A DNA stretch of 35,560 nucleotides from an uncultured Selenomonadaceae bacterium (lineage in GTDB: Bacteria; Bacillota; Negativicutes; Selenomonadales; Selenomonadaceae), in contig CAJOHN010000016.1 of assembly GCA_905234235.1 (NCBI GenBank), positions 1 through 35,560 on the forward strand. Reading direction: 5' to 3'. The notes under the pieces were generated by a model. The model had not been told where the DNA came from. It worked only from the letters and a program-made list of their open reading frames with translations, and made no database searches. The position numbers and the translations under genes are program-made. Positions 1 through 9,428 of this stretch are shown here, one piece after another (within the stretch, counting starts at the first letter, position 1; each line of letters opens with the position of its first letter).

Positions 1-2891
1 CCGCCGTAGCCAATATCATAAGCCCAACCGTCGCCGCCGAATATCCATTGCGACCTTTTCACGAAGAAATCGCGATTATTATAGATTTTGTTAAGTAAAA
101 CGTCGTCATTCATCTGCGCGGCGAGAATTTCGGTTAATTTATCGGCGCGTTCGCGAGTATTTTCGCTTACGTCGCGATTATCGAGCCAATTTTTGAGTGC
201 GTCTTTAAGTTCGTCGGAAATATTGAGTTCGAGAGCCTTTTGAACGTCGGAAGCAAGCGTTTCGCGGACAGCTTTGACGCCCAAGAACATTCCAAGCCCG
301 TATTCGGCGTTATCTTCAAATAAAGAGTTGCCCCAAGCGGGTCCGTGCCCGAAAATATTCTTAGTATAGGGCATAGCGGGCGCAGACGCTCCCCAAATCG
401 ACGAACAGCCCGTAGCGTTGGCAATCATCATTCTATCGCCGAAAAGTTGGGTTAAAAGTTTGGCGTAAGGCGTTTCGCCGCAACCCGCGCAAGCTCCGCT
501 GAACTCAAAGAGCGGTTTTTCAAATTGCGAGCCGATAACGGTAGTTTTTTTAGTCGGATTAGCCTTTTGAGCGACTTTCAAGCCGAAATCGAAGATTTTT
601 TGGCGAGATTTAGCTTTGTCGTCGAATTTAACCATGCTGAGAGCCTGTTTCGGGCAAACTTGAGCGCAATTTCCGCAACCGAGACAATCATAAGTCGAAA
701 CTGCGATTGTAAGGTTATATGCGCCGCGAGAAATCTTCGACGGAATGCTTTCAAAGCCTTCGGGAGCGTTTTTGAGCTCATCATTGGTCGTTAAAATGGG
801 ACGAATCGCCGCGTGCGGGCAAACGAACGAACATTGGTTGCAACCGATACATTTTTCCTTATCCCACGCAGGAACTTTAATTGCAGTGCCTCTTTTTTCG
901 TAAGCAGTGCCTCCGACGGGGAAAGTTCCGTCCGCAAGCCCGACAAATTTGCTTACAGCGAGATTATCGCCCTCTTGACGGTTCATAACGTTTTGAATGT
1001 CGCTGATAAACGCGGGCGGGTCGATTTGCTGAGATTTTTGGTTCATACTGGTATCTTCAACGTCCCAAGTGCTAATATCGACCTTATGAAGTGCCTCAAT
1101 ACCCGCGTCAACGGCGGCGCAGTTCATATCGACGATATTTTGACCCTTAGAGCCGACAGCGTCGTCAATCGGGATAATCGCGGCGAGTTTGAAGAATGCG
1201 GCTTGCATAACCATATTAAAACGCCCGCCGAGACCGAGATCGCCCGCGATTTTGACTGCATTGACGGTATAAACTTGAATATCGTTGGCGATGATGTATT
1301 TTTTCATAGCGGGTTTAAGTTTTTTACCTAATTTTTCGTCGTTCCAGTCGGTATTGAGCAAAAAAGTACCGCCGCGCTTCATACCGGCGATTAAATTGTA
1401 ATGATGAACGTAACTTTTCTGCGAGCAGCTTACAAAATCGGGTTTAGTGATTAAATACGGGGAAGTAATGGGTTTTTCGCCGAAACGGAGGTGGCTCATG
1501 GTAATTCCGCCCGATTTTTTACTGTCGTAAGCGAAATAAGCCTGCGCGTAGAGATTTGTGTTGTCGCCGATGATTTTTATAGCAGATTTATTCGCGCCGA
1601 CAGTTCCGTCGGAGCCTAAGCCCCAGAATTTGCAAGCGGTGGTACCTTCGGGCGTCAAATCCACGTCGAGATGAGTAGTTTCGAGGGATTTATTGCTTAC
1701 GTCGTCATTTATGCCGATAGTAAAGCCATTTCGCGGCGAATCTTTCTTGAGTTCCTCAAAAACCGCCAAAAGTTGGTCGGGAGTGGTATCTTTGCCGCCA
1801 ATTCCGTAACGACCGCCGATAATCACGGGTTTAACGTCAGAATCGTAGAAAGCAGACTTCACATCGAGATAAAGCGGTTCACCGGGCGCGCCTGATTCTT
1901 TTGTACGGTCTAAAACGGCGATTTTCTTGACGGTTTTAGGAATTGCGTTGAGAAAATGTTTTACGCTGAACGGGCGATACAAATGCACGCTTACGACGCC
2001 GACTTTTTCGCCTTGAGCGTTGAGATAAGCCGCCGCCTCGTTAGCAGTCTGACAACCGGAGCCGATAGCGATAATTACGCGTTCGGCGTCGGAAACTCCG
2101 CTGTAATCGAAAATATGATGCTCGCGCCCCGTAATTTTAGCCACGTCCGCCATAATTTCTTCTACGAGGTCGGGAAGTTGCTCATAATTGTTGTTGACGG
2201 TCTCACGAATCTGGAAATAAACGTCGGGATTGGTTGCCGTGCCGCGCATGACGGGATGGTCGGGGTTAAGCGCGTTGCGACGGAATTTTTCTACCGCGTC
2301 GGCGTCCAAAAGCTTTTCGAGGTCTGCATAGTCAATCAGTTCGATTTTTTGAATTTCATGCGACGTTCTGAAGCCGTCAAAGAAGTTTATAAAGGGAATA
2401 CGTCCCTTAATCGCCGCGAGATGTGCAACCGCCGACAAATCCATAACTTCTTGTACGCTTGATTCGGCAAACATGGCGCAACCGGTTTGACGCGCCGCCA
2501 TAACGTCTTGGTGGTCGCCGAAGATTGAAAGCGTCGACGTTGCCAAAGCCCGCGCAGATACATGGAAGACGCCGGGGAGCATTTCGCCCGCGATTTTGTA
2601 CAGATTGGGAATCATCAACAAGAATCCCTGCGACGCCGTGTAAGTTGTGGTCAAAGCTCCTGCCTGTAACGAGCCGTGAACGGTACCTGCCGCGCCGCCT
2701 TCCGATTGCAACTCCACGAGCCGAACTTTTTGCCCGAAAATATTTTTGACGCCTTTCGCCGCCATAACGTCGACATCTTCAGCCATAGGCGACGACGGCG
2801 TTATCGGATAAATCGCGGCTACGTCCGTGAATGCGTAGGATACATACGCCGCCGCCTGGTTGCCGTCCATCGTCTTAAATTTTTTGCCCAT
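1..2891 (-). CDS. nifJ: Pyruvate:ferredoxin (flavodoxin) oxidoreductase, C-terminus cut by window edge
   Basis: Single-chain homodimeric PFOR, which oxidises pyruvate to acetyl-CoA and CO2 and passes electrons to ferredoxin in the cytoplasm. The visible 963 codons contain the N-terminal pyruvate-site motif PITPSSP (residues 29-35), two ferredoxin-type 4Fe-4S motifs (C681/684/687/691 and C736/739/742/746), the start of the proximal-cluster ligands (C801, C804, in CAGCGETPY) and the thiamine-diphosphate motif GDGW (953-956). Family members are about 1170-1200 residues, so roughly 200 C-terminal residues lie outside the window. The ATG at 2891 follows AGGAGAAC at a good distance. It sits 52 bases after tcdA but has its own promoter. 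An enzyme of strict or facultative anaerobes. Confidence 0.97.
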   Translation of the reverse strand, partial: MGKKFKTMDGNQAAAYVSYAFTDVAAIYPITPSSPMAEDVDVMAAKGVKNIFGQKVRLVELQSEGGAAGTVHGSLQAGALTTTYTASQGFLLMIPNLYKIAGEMLPGVFHVSARALATSTLSIFGDHQDVMAARQTGCAMFAESSVQEVMDLSAVAHLAAIKGRIPFINFFDGFRTSHEIQKIELIDYADLEKLLDADAVEKFRRNALNPDHPVMRGTATNPDVYFQIRETVNNNYEQLPDLVEEIMADVAKITGREHHIFDYSGVSDAERVIIAIGSGCQTANEAAAYLNAQGEKVGVVSVHLYRPFSVKHFLNAIPKTVKKIAVLDRTKESGAPGEPLYLDVKSAFYDSDVKPVIIGGRYGIGGKDTTPDQLLAVFEELKKDSPRNGFTIGINDDVSNKSLETTHLDVDLTPEGTTACKFWGLGSDGTVGANKSAIKIIGDNTNLYAQAYFAYDSKKSGGITMSHLRFGEKPITSPYLITKPDFVSCSQKSYVHHYNLIAGMKRGGTFLLNTDWNDEKLGKKLKPAMKKYIIANDIQVYTVNAVKIAGDLGLGGRFNMVMQAAFFKLAAIIPIDDAVGSKGQNIVDMNCAAVDAGIEALHKVDISTWDVEDTSMNQKSQQIDPPAFISDIQNVMNRQEGDNLAVSKFVGLADGTFPVGGTAYEKRGTAIKVPAWDKEKCIGCNQCSFVCPHAAIRPILTTNDELKNAPEGFESIPSKISRGAYNLTIAVSTYDCLGCGNCAQVCPKQALSMVKFDDKAKSRQKIFDFGLKVAQKANPTKKTTVIGSQFEKPLFEFSGACAGCGETPYAKLLTQLFGDRMMIANATGCSSIWGASAPAMPYTKNIFGHGPAWGNSLFEDNAEYGLGMFLGVKAVRETLASDVQKALELNISDELKDALKNWLDNRDVSENTRERADKLTEILAAQMNDDVLLNKIYNNRDFFVKRSQWIFGGDGWAYDIGYG

Positions 2892-2929
2892 AAGCTATCA
2901 AAGTTCTCCTCTCAAATGAATTGCAGGAA

Positions 2930-2958
2930 ATTATAGCACGCGGTTATAAAAAAGTAAA
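2930..2958 (-). promoter_or_regulatory. Promoter of nifJ
   Basis: On the minus strand TTTACT (2953-2958) and a perfect TATAAT (2930-2935) are separated by 17 bases. The -35 box overlaps the last codons of tcdA. The predicted transcript starts near 2923, leaving a leader of about 30 bases with the ribosome site. This lets the abundant central-metabolism enzyme be expressed separately from the upstream genes. Confidence 0.7.
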
Positions 2959-3630
2959 CAAATCCTTAACAACCTCGCCCGCCATAATCAAACCCGCGAC
3001 ACTCGGAACGAACGCCACGCTCCCGATAAAATTTTTCACGGGTTGCGGCTGTTCATCCGACCAAACAACTTTCAAATTTTTTATCCCGCGCAGTTTTAGT
3101 TGCTTACGCATGATTTTCGCGACGGGGTCGACGGACGTTTGAAAAATATCCGAGACTTTAAAACGCGTCGCGTCTAACTTATTGCCCGCGCCCATACTCG
3201 AAATAATTTTAATCCCGCGCCGCTGACATTCCTCGACTAAAAAAATTTTCGCCGTCAACGTGTCAATCGCGTCAACGACGTAATAATAACGGCTTATAAA
3301 AAAGTCTTCGGCGGGCTCGTTCGGTAATAAAAATTTCTGAATCGTATCAACCTGCGCGGACGGATTTATATCAAGAATCCTCTCGCGCATGACTTCAACT
3401 TTTGAACGCCCGACCGTCGAGCCGAGCGCGTGAATTTGTCTGTTAATGTTTGTTTCGTCGACGTTGTCCTTATCAATCAAAACCAAATGCCCGACGCCCG
3501 AACGCGCCAATGCCTCCGCCGTGAACGAACCGACGCCGCCAATCCCGAATATCGCAACCGTTGCCGAATTGAGCTTAAAAAAATTTTCTTCGCCGATTAA
3601 AAGTTTAAGCCTTTGAAATCTATCGTTCAT
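2944..3630 (-). CDS. tcdA: tRNA threonylcarbamoyladenosine dehydratase (ThiF/E1-like)
   Basis: ATP-dependent enzyme that cyclises t6A37 of ANN-decoding tRNAs to ct6A. The 228 residues show the E1-like Rossmann nucleotide site GIGGVGS (about 29-35), then DKDNVDETNINRQ, which contains the acidic and arginine ATP contacts, and HALGSTVGRSKV. It is shorter than E. coli TcdA (268). The ATG overlaps the ftsZ stop by four bases (ATGA), so translation is probably coupled; no good ribosome site of its own is visible. The same-strand cluster upstream encodes TsaB and TsaE, which make the t6A substrate. Other ThiF/MoeB-type enzymes share the fold, but the TNINRQ-HALGSTVGRSK pattern is TcdA-like. Confidence 0.9.
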   Translation of the reverse strand: MNDRFQRLKLLIGEENFFKLNSATVAIFGIGGVGSFTAEALARSGVGHLVLIDKDNVDETNINRQIHALGSTVGRSKVEVMRERILDINPSAQVDTIQKFLLPNEPAEDFFISRYYYVVDAIDTLTAKIFLVEECQRRGIKIISSMGAGNKLDATRFKVSDIFQTSVDPVAKIMRKQLKLRGIKNLKVVWSDEQPQPVKNFIGSVAFVPSVAGLIMAGEVVKDLFTFL

Positions 3631-4808
3631 TTTTTATCACGCGGACGGAAATTAAACGTCGGCATTTGGAATTTATTTTCGGGCGGAGCTTGAGGGGCGG
3701 GCGCGTCAAAGTTAAAGCCCTTCGACACCGTAACCGTTGACTTCGGAACTTCAATCGTCGGAGATTTGAGCGCGAGGCTGTCAGCAAAATCTGTCGCAAT
3801 TATCGTTGCTTGAATCATGCCGTTCATACTCTTATCAATAACCGTGCCGAGAATAATATTTACGTCGTCTTCGGTTTGGCTGAAAATGTAACTGGCGGCG
3901 GCGTTGACATCGTGAATCGGGAGCGTGTCGTCGCCGGTGATGTTCAAAATAATTCCGCGTGCGCCCTTCAAAGATTTATCAATCAGCGGGCTTTGAATCG
4001 CTTCCTGCACAGCTTTAACCGCGCTGATGTTGCTCCTGCCAATTCCCAAAAGCGCGTCGCTTGATTCACTCTGTCGGAAAATTGTAGTCATGTCCGCGAA
4101 GTCAACATTAATCACGCCGATTGTAAGAATCAATTCAGCGACACAACGAATCGCTTGCCGCAAAACAGAATCAGCCGCGTTGAAGGCGTCGACCATTGAT
4201 AGATTTTGATTTTCTGGGAGCTTCATGAGGTTATCATTCTTAACGACAATCAGCGCGTCCATGTACGATTGCATTCTGACGATACCCTCGTTGGCGATGC
4301 GTTGTTTACGGCGACCTTCAAAGCTGAAAGGCAACGTAACAACTCCGACCGTCAACATACCGAGTTCCTTAGCGAGACGAGCCACGACCGGTGCCGCGCC
4401 CGTTCCAGTACCGCCGCCCATTCCAGCCGTTATAAAAATCATATCCGCGCCGACCATCATTTCTTTAAGACGTTCGGAATCATCTTTAGCCGCCTGTTCA
4501 CCGAGCGCAACGCTACCGCCCGTACCGCGACCTTTAGTTAATTCTCCGCCGATTTGTACCGTCCGAATCTTATCCAAGTTTGAAAAGCTCAACGCGTGCG
4601 AATCAGTGTTGACCGCGACTAAATCAATCGCAAGAAAATCACTCTCGGCTATTCGTTTCAAAACGCTGTTACCGCCGCCGCCCACGCCGAATACTTTTAT
4701 CGTGACGAGGGCTTTTTTTATCGCCGCGTCGTCCGCCGCCTTCTGCTTTTCCTTGTTCAGGCGAAGTTTCTTTAACGCCTCCGTGAGTGCCGCATCATTA
4801 GCCCCCAT
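3627..4808 (-). CDS. ftsZ: Cell-division GTPase FtsZ, divergent form
   Basis: Tubulin-like GTPase that forms the division ring. With the ATG at 4808 (preceded by GAGAGGAAAG) it has 393 residues; a longer in-frame start at 4874 has no ribosome site and runs into the transporter gene. Visible parts: a Lys/Ala-rich helix of about 35 residues, VGGGGN (42-47), the tubulin signature GMGGGTGTG (130-138), the T7 catalytic loop NVDFAD (234-239), a linker of about 60 residues, and a terminal MPTFNFRPR resembling the FtsA/ZipA-binding tail. Departures from typical FtsZ include GRGTGG in place of G-x-GAGG and a changed segment before the T7 loop. It lies away from the usual ftsA-ftsZ neighbourhood and may be the only copy or a second paralogue. 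Confidence 0.93.
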   Translation of the reverse strand: MGANDAALTEALKKLRLNKEKQKAADDAAIKKALVTIKVFGVGGGGNSVLKRIAESDFLAIDLVAVNTDSHALSFSNLDKIRTVQIGGELTKGRGTGGSVALGEQAAKDDSERLKEMMVGADMIFITAGMGGGTGTGAAPVVARLAKELGMLTVGVVTLPFSFEGRRKQRIANEGIVRMQSYMDALIVVKNDNLMKLPENQNLSMVDAFNAADSVLRQAIRCVAELILTIGVINVDFADMTTIFRQSESSDALLGIGRSNISAVKAVQEAIQSPLIDKSLKGARGIILNITGDDTLPIHDVNAAASYIFSQTEDDVNIILGTVIDKSMNGMIQATIIATDFADSLALKSPTIEVPKSTVTVSKGFNFDAPAPQAPPENKFQMPTFNFRPRDKK

Positions 4809-4867
4809 ATATTTCTTTCCTCTCAAAAATATTTTCTTAAAGTTTCGACGCGCAGATTTATTTTCCT

Positions 4868-5746
4868 TCACCAAGACTTTTTAATCAACGTCCACTGCGT
4901 CACGAGCATTCCGATTAACATTAAGATACAGCCGAAAATTTCCCGCGCAGTCATGACTTCGTTTAGGAAAAACCATCCCGCCAATGCGCCGAAGATTGCC
5001 TCGAAACTCATAAGGATTGCCGCCGTCGAAGGCTCCGCGTATCGTTGCCCGTAATTTTGTAACGTGAACGCAACGCCCGAACTCATAACGCCGCCATAAA
5101 GTATCGGGAACCATGAATTTATCATCGCCGTTAAGTTCGGCGTCTCCAATGCGAACATCGCTACGAAACTTAAAATCGTCGTGATAAAAATCTGCGCGGT
5201 CGACAACTCCATTAAATCTACCTTCGACGCGAACTTGTCTATCAGTAAAATTTGTACAGTCCAGACGAATGCGCTTACAAATAAAATCACATCGCCCGCT
5301 TGCACAGAAAAATTTCCTCCGACTGCCAATAAATACAAGCCGACAATCGCCAAGCTCGCGCCTATCCAATTCTCCCGACGAATTATTTTGCCTAAAAATT
5401 TTGCTCCAAGCGGTACAAACACAATGTACAGGCAAGTGATAAACGCCGCCTTGCCCGCCGTCGAATACTGCAGAGCAATTTGTTGCATTGAAGTCGCGAT
5501 AAATAACACTACGCCGATTAACAACCCGATTAAAAATCCGCGCTGATAATTTTTTTGCCGACGTTCAACCGCTCGACTTTTACGCGTGTAAATCAAAACC
5601 GCCAGCAACGATAAGAAGCCCATTAAATACCGCGCCGCCGCGTAGGAAAACGGCTCCAGTTCGTCCATCCCCGTCAGTTGCGCGACAAACGTCGTCCCCC
5701 AAAAAAACGCCGCGCCTAACAGCATCAGCGTTCCTTTTATTTGCAT
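4868..5746 (-). CDS. EamA/DMT-family inner-membrane transporter
   Basis: A protein of 292 residues with about ten hydrophobic helices, the usual architecture of the drug/metabolite transporter superfamily with two EamA repeats. The N-terminus carries GAAFFWGTTFVAQ, a common EamA first-helix pattern, and the second repeat contains AEPSTAAILMSFEAIFGAL, the typical end-of-repeat pattern. The substrate cannot be told from sequence. The chosen ATG follows AAGGAGGA, which lies over the end of the diguanylate cyclase gene; an upstream in-frame start would overlap that gene by 65 bases without a ribosome site. It lies between signalling genes and ftsZ without an obvious functional link. Confidence 0.9.
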   Translation of the reverse strand: MQIKGTLMLLGAAFFWGTTFVAQLTGMDELEPFSYAAARYLMGFLSLLAVLIYTRKSRAVERRQKNYQRGFLIGLLIGVVLFIATSMQQIALQYSTAGKAAFITCLYIVFVPLGAKFLGKIIRRENWIGASLAIVGLYLLAVGGNFSVQAGDVILFVSAFVWTVQILLIDKFASKVDLMELSTAQIFITTILSFVAMFALETPNLTAMINSWFPILYGGVMSSGVAFTLQNYGQRYAEPSTAAILMSFEAIFGALAGWFFLNEVMTAREIFGCILMLIGMLVTQWTLIKKSW

Positions 5747-5762
5747 GAAAAATTTTTCCTCC

Positions 5763-6776
5763 TTAATCAGCGGCAATAACTCTGTTGCGCCCCGTCTCCT
5801 TTGCGCGATAAAGCCGAGCGTCCGCAACTTGAATATTTTCCTCGATAGTCAAACTCGAATCCATTTCAGTACAGCCGAAACTCATCGTCACGCGAATTTC
5901 TTTATCTTCAAACTTGCAAACCGAATCCATAATCGCAAGCCGAATCCGTTCCGCAACCGCCGCCGCCCCGTCGACATTCGCGCCCTCAAGGACTATTACA
6001 AATTCCTCGCCGCCCCAACGGTAAACGTTATCGCCGTCACGAATCTTCGACGCCAAAATTTTTGAAACGTGAACCAAAACCGCGTCGCCCGCGTTGTGCC
6101 CGTAAGTGTCGTTGACTTTCTTGAAAAAATCAATGTCGCAAATGATAGCCGACATAATCGACGTGCGCCGACGATAACGCTTTTGATAATCGCTGTGAAA
6201 GCCGAAACGATTTTTAAGCTCGGTAAGTTTGTCGCGCTGAGAATCCGCCATAAATATATCCGATTCAAGAGCCATGCCGCAGATAAACGCCGCTATCGAA
6301 AGCCGCTTGGTATCCTCGACTTCATCAAAACCGCCGTCGCCGAGCTTGTTTATAACTTGAAACGCGCCGATAATTTCTCCGCGACAATCGGACACCGGCA
6401 TAACCAAAATCGACTTGGTGACGTAGCCCGTTTTCTTGTCGACTGCAGAATTAAAATTTGGATTGTTATAAGGGTCGTTCGTGAGGACTGCGCGGTTTTC
6501 AGCGAGTGCTTGCCCGACGAGCCCCGTCTTATCGCTTATAACAATTTGACTCGTGCCCGTCGCCGCCGTCGTTATCAATAAATGTTGCCGCTTATCCCAA
6601 CGCCAAAAACTTGCTCTGTCCGCCTCGACTAACGTCCGCCCCAAGTCTGCAAAAATTTCAAACACCTTGAGGTGCCCGCCCGTTTTATTTTCATCCGAGC
6701 GCATTTCATCATACAAGCGTTGCATTATGTCAAAAATATTATTCAACATTTGCTCCGCAGAAATTTTTTCGTTCAT
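5763..6776 (-). CDS. GAF-GGDEF diguanylate cyclase
   Basis: Makes c-di-GMP from two GTP. Of the 337 residues, about 25-170 form a GAF sensor domain, with SFWRWD and the phrase GAFQVINK typical of GAF. Residues 180-337 form a GGDEF domain with the metal Asp motif CDIDFFKKVND (213-223), active-site signature GGEEF (255-259) and an inhibitory RDGD (246-249) exactly five residues before it, so product feedback is expected. No membrane segment is seen, so it should be a cytoplasmic sensor of an unknown ligand. The start follows GAGGAATTGG. It is 15 bases downstream of the MBL hydrolase and in line with the CHASE2 cyclase, giving a second-messenger cluster. Confidence 0.95.
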   Translation of the reverse strand: MNEKISAEQMLNNIFDIMQRLYDEMRSDENKTGGHLKVFEIFADLGRTLVEADRASFWRWDKRQHLLITTAATGTSQIVISDKTGLVGQALAENRAVLTNDPYNNPNFNSAVDKKTGYVTKSILVMPVSDCRGEIIGAFQVINKLGDGGFDEVEDTKRLSIAAFICGMALESDIFMADSQRDKLTELKNRFGFHSDYQKRYRRRTSIMSAIICDIDFFKKVNDTYGHNAGDAVLVHVSKILASKIRDGDNVYRWGGEEFVIVLEGANVDGAAAVAERIRLAIMDSVCKFEDKEIRVTMSFGCTEMDSSLTIEENIQVADARLYRAKETGRNRVIAAD

Positions 6777-6791
6777 AAGCCAATTCCTCTG

Positions 6792-7598
6792 TCACAATAA
6801 AAATTCGTCGCCCGACTTCGCAAAAGTTATCTTATCGTCGCGCCCGAATGTTCGTTCCAATTCGTCAAGTTCCGCGTCGCTCCGCAACGGCGCGTGATGT
6901 ATGAAAACTAACTTCCCAACTCCAGCGGCTTCAGCAACTTTAATTCCCTCTTGCGGAATCGAATGCCCGTAACCCCGACAACGTTCATATTCCTCCGGCG
7001 TGTATTGCGCGTCGTAAAGCAACAAGTCACAGCCCTTAGCAAAATTAATCAACGCCTCGCAAGCCTTAGGATTATGTTCAAAGTCCGTAGCGTAGACGAG
7101 AGATTTTCCTTGCCGCGTCAACCGATAAATCGTCGAGCCTGCAGGATGCGAGCCTTCCATCGCCTCAACTTCAACGTCCCCGATAGAAAATTTTTCCGAC
7201 AAAAGATTAAAGCGCGTCTTCGCAGGATAATGTTCAATCTTGCAGGGCCAAAAGGGATTTGAAATTAATTTATCAATCGCCTCTTTAGGCTGGAGCCCCA
7301 CGCGTTCATTTGCGTAAATATCAATCGGTCTTTCCTTTTCCGTCAGCGCGATAAAAAACGGCAACCCGACTAAATGGTCAAGGTGCATGTGCGTCAATAA
7401 AATCGTTATGTTCGTATTCCGCGCAGGCAATGCGCTAACTATTCCGGAGCCCGCGTCCAAATAAATTTCCTCGTCGCCCGCCAAAACTTTATAGCATGAA
7501 GTCGCGCCGCCGTATCGTGCAAAATTTTTTCCTTCGACAGGCACAGAACCTCGCGTGCCCAAAACTTTCAATCTGAGCGTTCCTAATTTTTGTTCCAT
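6792..7598 (-). CDS. MBL-fold metallohydrolase, possibly a cyclic-nucleotide phosphodiesterase
   Basis: Metallo-beta-lactamase fold protein of 268 residues. The dinuclear metal site is visible: H70-x-H72-x-D74-H75 (THMHLDH), H151 in GSHPAGS, D172 in TDFEH and a final HH near the C-terminus (FIHHAPLRSD). The N-terminal VLGTRGSVPV with later GGATSCY is typical of the RNase Z/PhnP/cyclic-phosphodiesterase-like branch. It starts seven bases after the adenylate cyclase, so hydrolysis of a cyclic nucleotide is an attractive inference but not proven. The ATG at 7598 has its AAGGAGG about 15 bases away; a TTG at 7571 with AGGA nine bases upstream would give a more family-like N-terminus. Confidence 0.88.
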   Translation of the reverse strand: MEQKLGTLRLKVLGTRGSVPVEGKNFARYGGATSCYKVLAGDEEIYLDAGSGIVSALPARNTNITILLTHMHLDHLVGLPFFIALTEKERPIDIYANERVGLQPKEAIDKLISNPFWPCKIEHYPAKTRFNLLSEKFSIGDVEVEAMEGSHPAGSTIYRLTRQGKSLVYATDFEHNPKACEALINFAKGCDLLLYDAQYTPEEYERCRGYGHSIPQEGIKVAEAAGVGKLVFIHHAPLRSDAELDELERTFGRDDKITFAKSGDEFLL

Positions 7599-7605
7599 AA
7601 ATTAA

Positions 7606-9423
7606 TCATTCGTCCTCCTTTAGTGCATTCAAAATCAAAACTTCAAAGCCGCTAGCCTTGCCCTTGAGCTTAACGGTATCGCCTAACGACGTGACATCTG
7701 CGCGGGAACCTAAAATATCAGCCACAACTCGCGAGATATAAATTTTGCCGCCGGGCGCATTAGCCTCCAAACGAGCCGCAGTATTAACCGTGTCGCCAAT
7801 CGCCGTGTAATCCATTCTGAACGGACTGCCGATATTTCCGACAACCGCCTTGCCCCAATGAACGCCTACGCCAAAAGCAATCTCGCGCCCGTATTTTTTC
7901 TTCAACTCCGCGATTAATTTCTCCGAACCTTTAATCATGTCGACAGCGGCACGGCAGGCAAGTAAGACAGGTTCATCTTGAGTAAGCGGCGCGTTCCAAA
8001 AAGCCATCGTGCAATCGCCGACAAATTTATCAAGCGTCCCGTGATGTCTTCTTACGCAATCGGTTGTAAGCGTCAAATATTGGTTGAGTATCTCGACGAC
8101 TTGCGGCGGCGTCAACTGTTCGCTCATCGTCGTGAAGCCGCGAATATCTACGAACAAAACCGCGATATTGCGCATCGTCCCGCCAACGTCTAAAGCATCA
8201 GCTCCGCCGCTTAAAAGTTGCCGCATAATCGTCGGGTCAACGTAGCGTCCGAAAGTAGCCGTAACTTTATCGCGTTCCGCGCGGGCGTGTACGTAGTTAA
8301 AAGAAACCGCGCCGATAAATAAAATGCTGACGGCAAGCGGCACCCATAAAATGTGGAGAATAATTTCGTTGTGATAACAAACTTGGCACGCGACGCCCCA
8401 ACCAAGACAAATAATCAGCCACGCCGCTAAAATGTTTTGCATCTTTCCGACCTTGAAAAACAAGCTCGAAATAAAACTTATGATGAACAGAATCACAAGC
8501 TGAAAATCCTGTGAGGCTTCGCGAGGGAAAAAATTTCGTTGGAAAGCTTGGATAGCGTTGGCGTGAATATTTATTCCATAAAGAGCCGAAGACCTATCTA
8601 AGACGGTAGAAAACTCGTCGCCCATGCCCGGCGCGTAGGAGCCAATCAAAATAATTTTGTCGCGATAAACTTCGGGATTAATTTTTCCCTCAACCAAATC
8701 AACAAAGCTAATCGCGTCGCCGTAATTTTTTGCGGTAAACGGCAGATAATAAAGCCCATTCTTATCAGTTTGCGGCGGAGGATTCGGAGTAATGTTCTTA
8801 GCTTGACAAAATTTTTCGTAGATAACTCTCGCAAACGAATACAGCCGCCCGCGCTCCTCAACATTTATGTAAAGCAGTTGATGACGAATAATCCCGTCCG
8901 CGTCGTAAGGCTCGCAAATGTGCCCCGTGTCAGCCGAATTAGCAAGAGCTTTAAACGGAGCATCCCAAGCCCAAGTTTTATTCCAAATAGCGTGAGGGTC
9001 TTCGCTGTTATCCATTTCTTCCTCGTCAACAATCGCCGCCGACGCAACCACAACATTGCCATACTTCGCGGCAACTTCGGCTAGCCTTTTGTCAACGTCG
9101 GGAGAGTCGGGATTATCGCCGGTAAAAAGTAAATCAATGCCGATAACAGCGGGGCGCGCATCCGAAGAATTCATCGAATCAATGACGTTTGCCATATCGC
9201 GGCGAATCCATGACGACATCGGACCGAGCTTGCTTAATGTGTTTGAATCAATCCCGACGACGATAATATTTGCGTCAGGCTCGCCCAACCTTTGATAAAG
9301 CCAATCTGAAATCCTTGAATCTAAATCTTCAAAAATACCAGCCGACGCCAACGCCGTTATAAAGAAGGCAACCCATAACGACCGCGCCCGAATCAGCAAC
9401 CACTTCCAACATTTTCTTAACAT
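7606..9423 (-). CDS. CHASE2-domain class III adenylate cyclase
   Basis: Membrane receptor cyclase of 605 residues. An N-terminal membrane helix (about 13-30) precedes an extracytoplasmic CHASE2 sensor domain (about 35-300, including VVGIDSNTLSKLGP and the terminal VYRDKIILIGSYAPG). Three closely spaced helices follow (about 305-375), then a class III catalytic domain (about 410-600). The metal-binding Asps are in LFVDIRGF (D426) and DKFVGD (D470), and the transition-state NTAAR is at 547-551. The lysine in DKFVGD and the Asp in MDYTAIGD favour ATP over GTP. It begins five bases after the LPP20-like gene, whose exported product might feed its sensor domain; that link is inference. Confidence 0.93.
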   Translation of the reverse strand: MLRKCWKWLLIRARSLWVAFFITALASAGIFEDLDSRISDWLYQRLGEPDANIIVVGIDSNTLSKLGPMSSWIRRDMANVIDSMNSSDARPAVIGIDLLFTGDNPDSPDVDKRLAEVAAKYGNVVVASAAIVDEEEMDNSEDPHAIWNKTWAWDAPFKALANSADTGHICEPYDADGIIRHQLLYINVEERGRLYSFARVIYEKFCQAKNITPNPPPQTDKNGLYYLPFTAKNYGDAISFVDLVEGKINPEVYRDKIILIGSYAPGMGDEFSTVLDRSSALYGINIHANAIQAFQRNFFPREASQDFQLVILFIISFISSLFFKVGKMQNILAAWLIICLGWGVACQVCYHNEIILHILWVPLAVSILFIGAVSFNYVHARAERDKVTATFGRYVDPTIMRQLLSGGADALDVGGTMRNIAVLFVDIRGFTTMSEQLTPPQVVEILNQYLTLTTDCVRRHHGTLDKFVGDCTMAFWNAPLTQDEPVLLACRAAVDMIKGSEKLIAELKKKYGREIAFGVGVHWGKAVVGNIGSPFRMDYTAIGDTVNTAARLEANAPGGKIYISRVVADILGSRADVTSLGDTVKLKGKASGFEVLILNALKEDE

Positions 9424-9428
9424 GTAAG

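Noticed and set aside
1-2890. Several rightward open frames of 70-170 codons opposite nifJ
   Set aside because: They are antisense shadows; the leftward frame is continuous and matches PFOR throughout, including all cluster motifs.
4225-4884. A 219-codon rightward frame across ftsZ
   Set aside because: Pure antisense of ftsZ, with Ser/Arg/Pro-rich composition and no ribosome site.
4881-5435. A 184-codon leftward frame inside the EamA transporter
   Set aside because: Out-of-frame shadow of a clear membrane transporter; composition is Arg/Asp-rich and lacks any family pattern.
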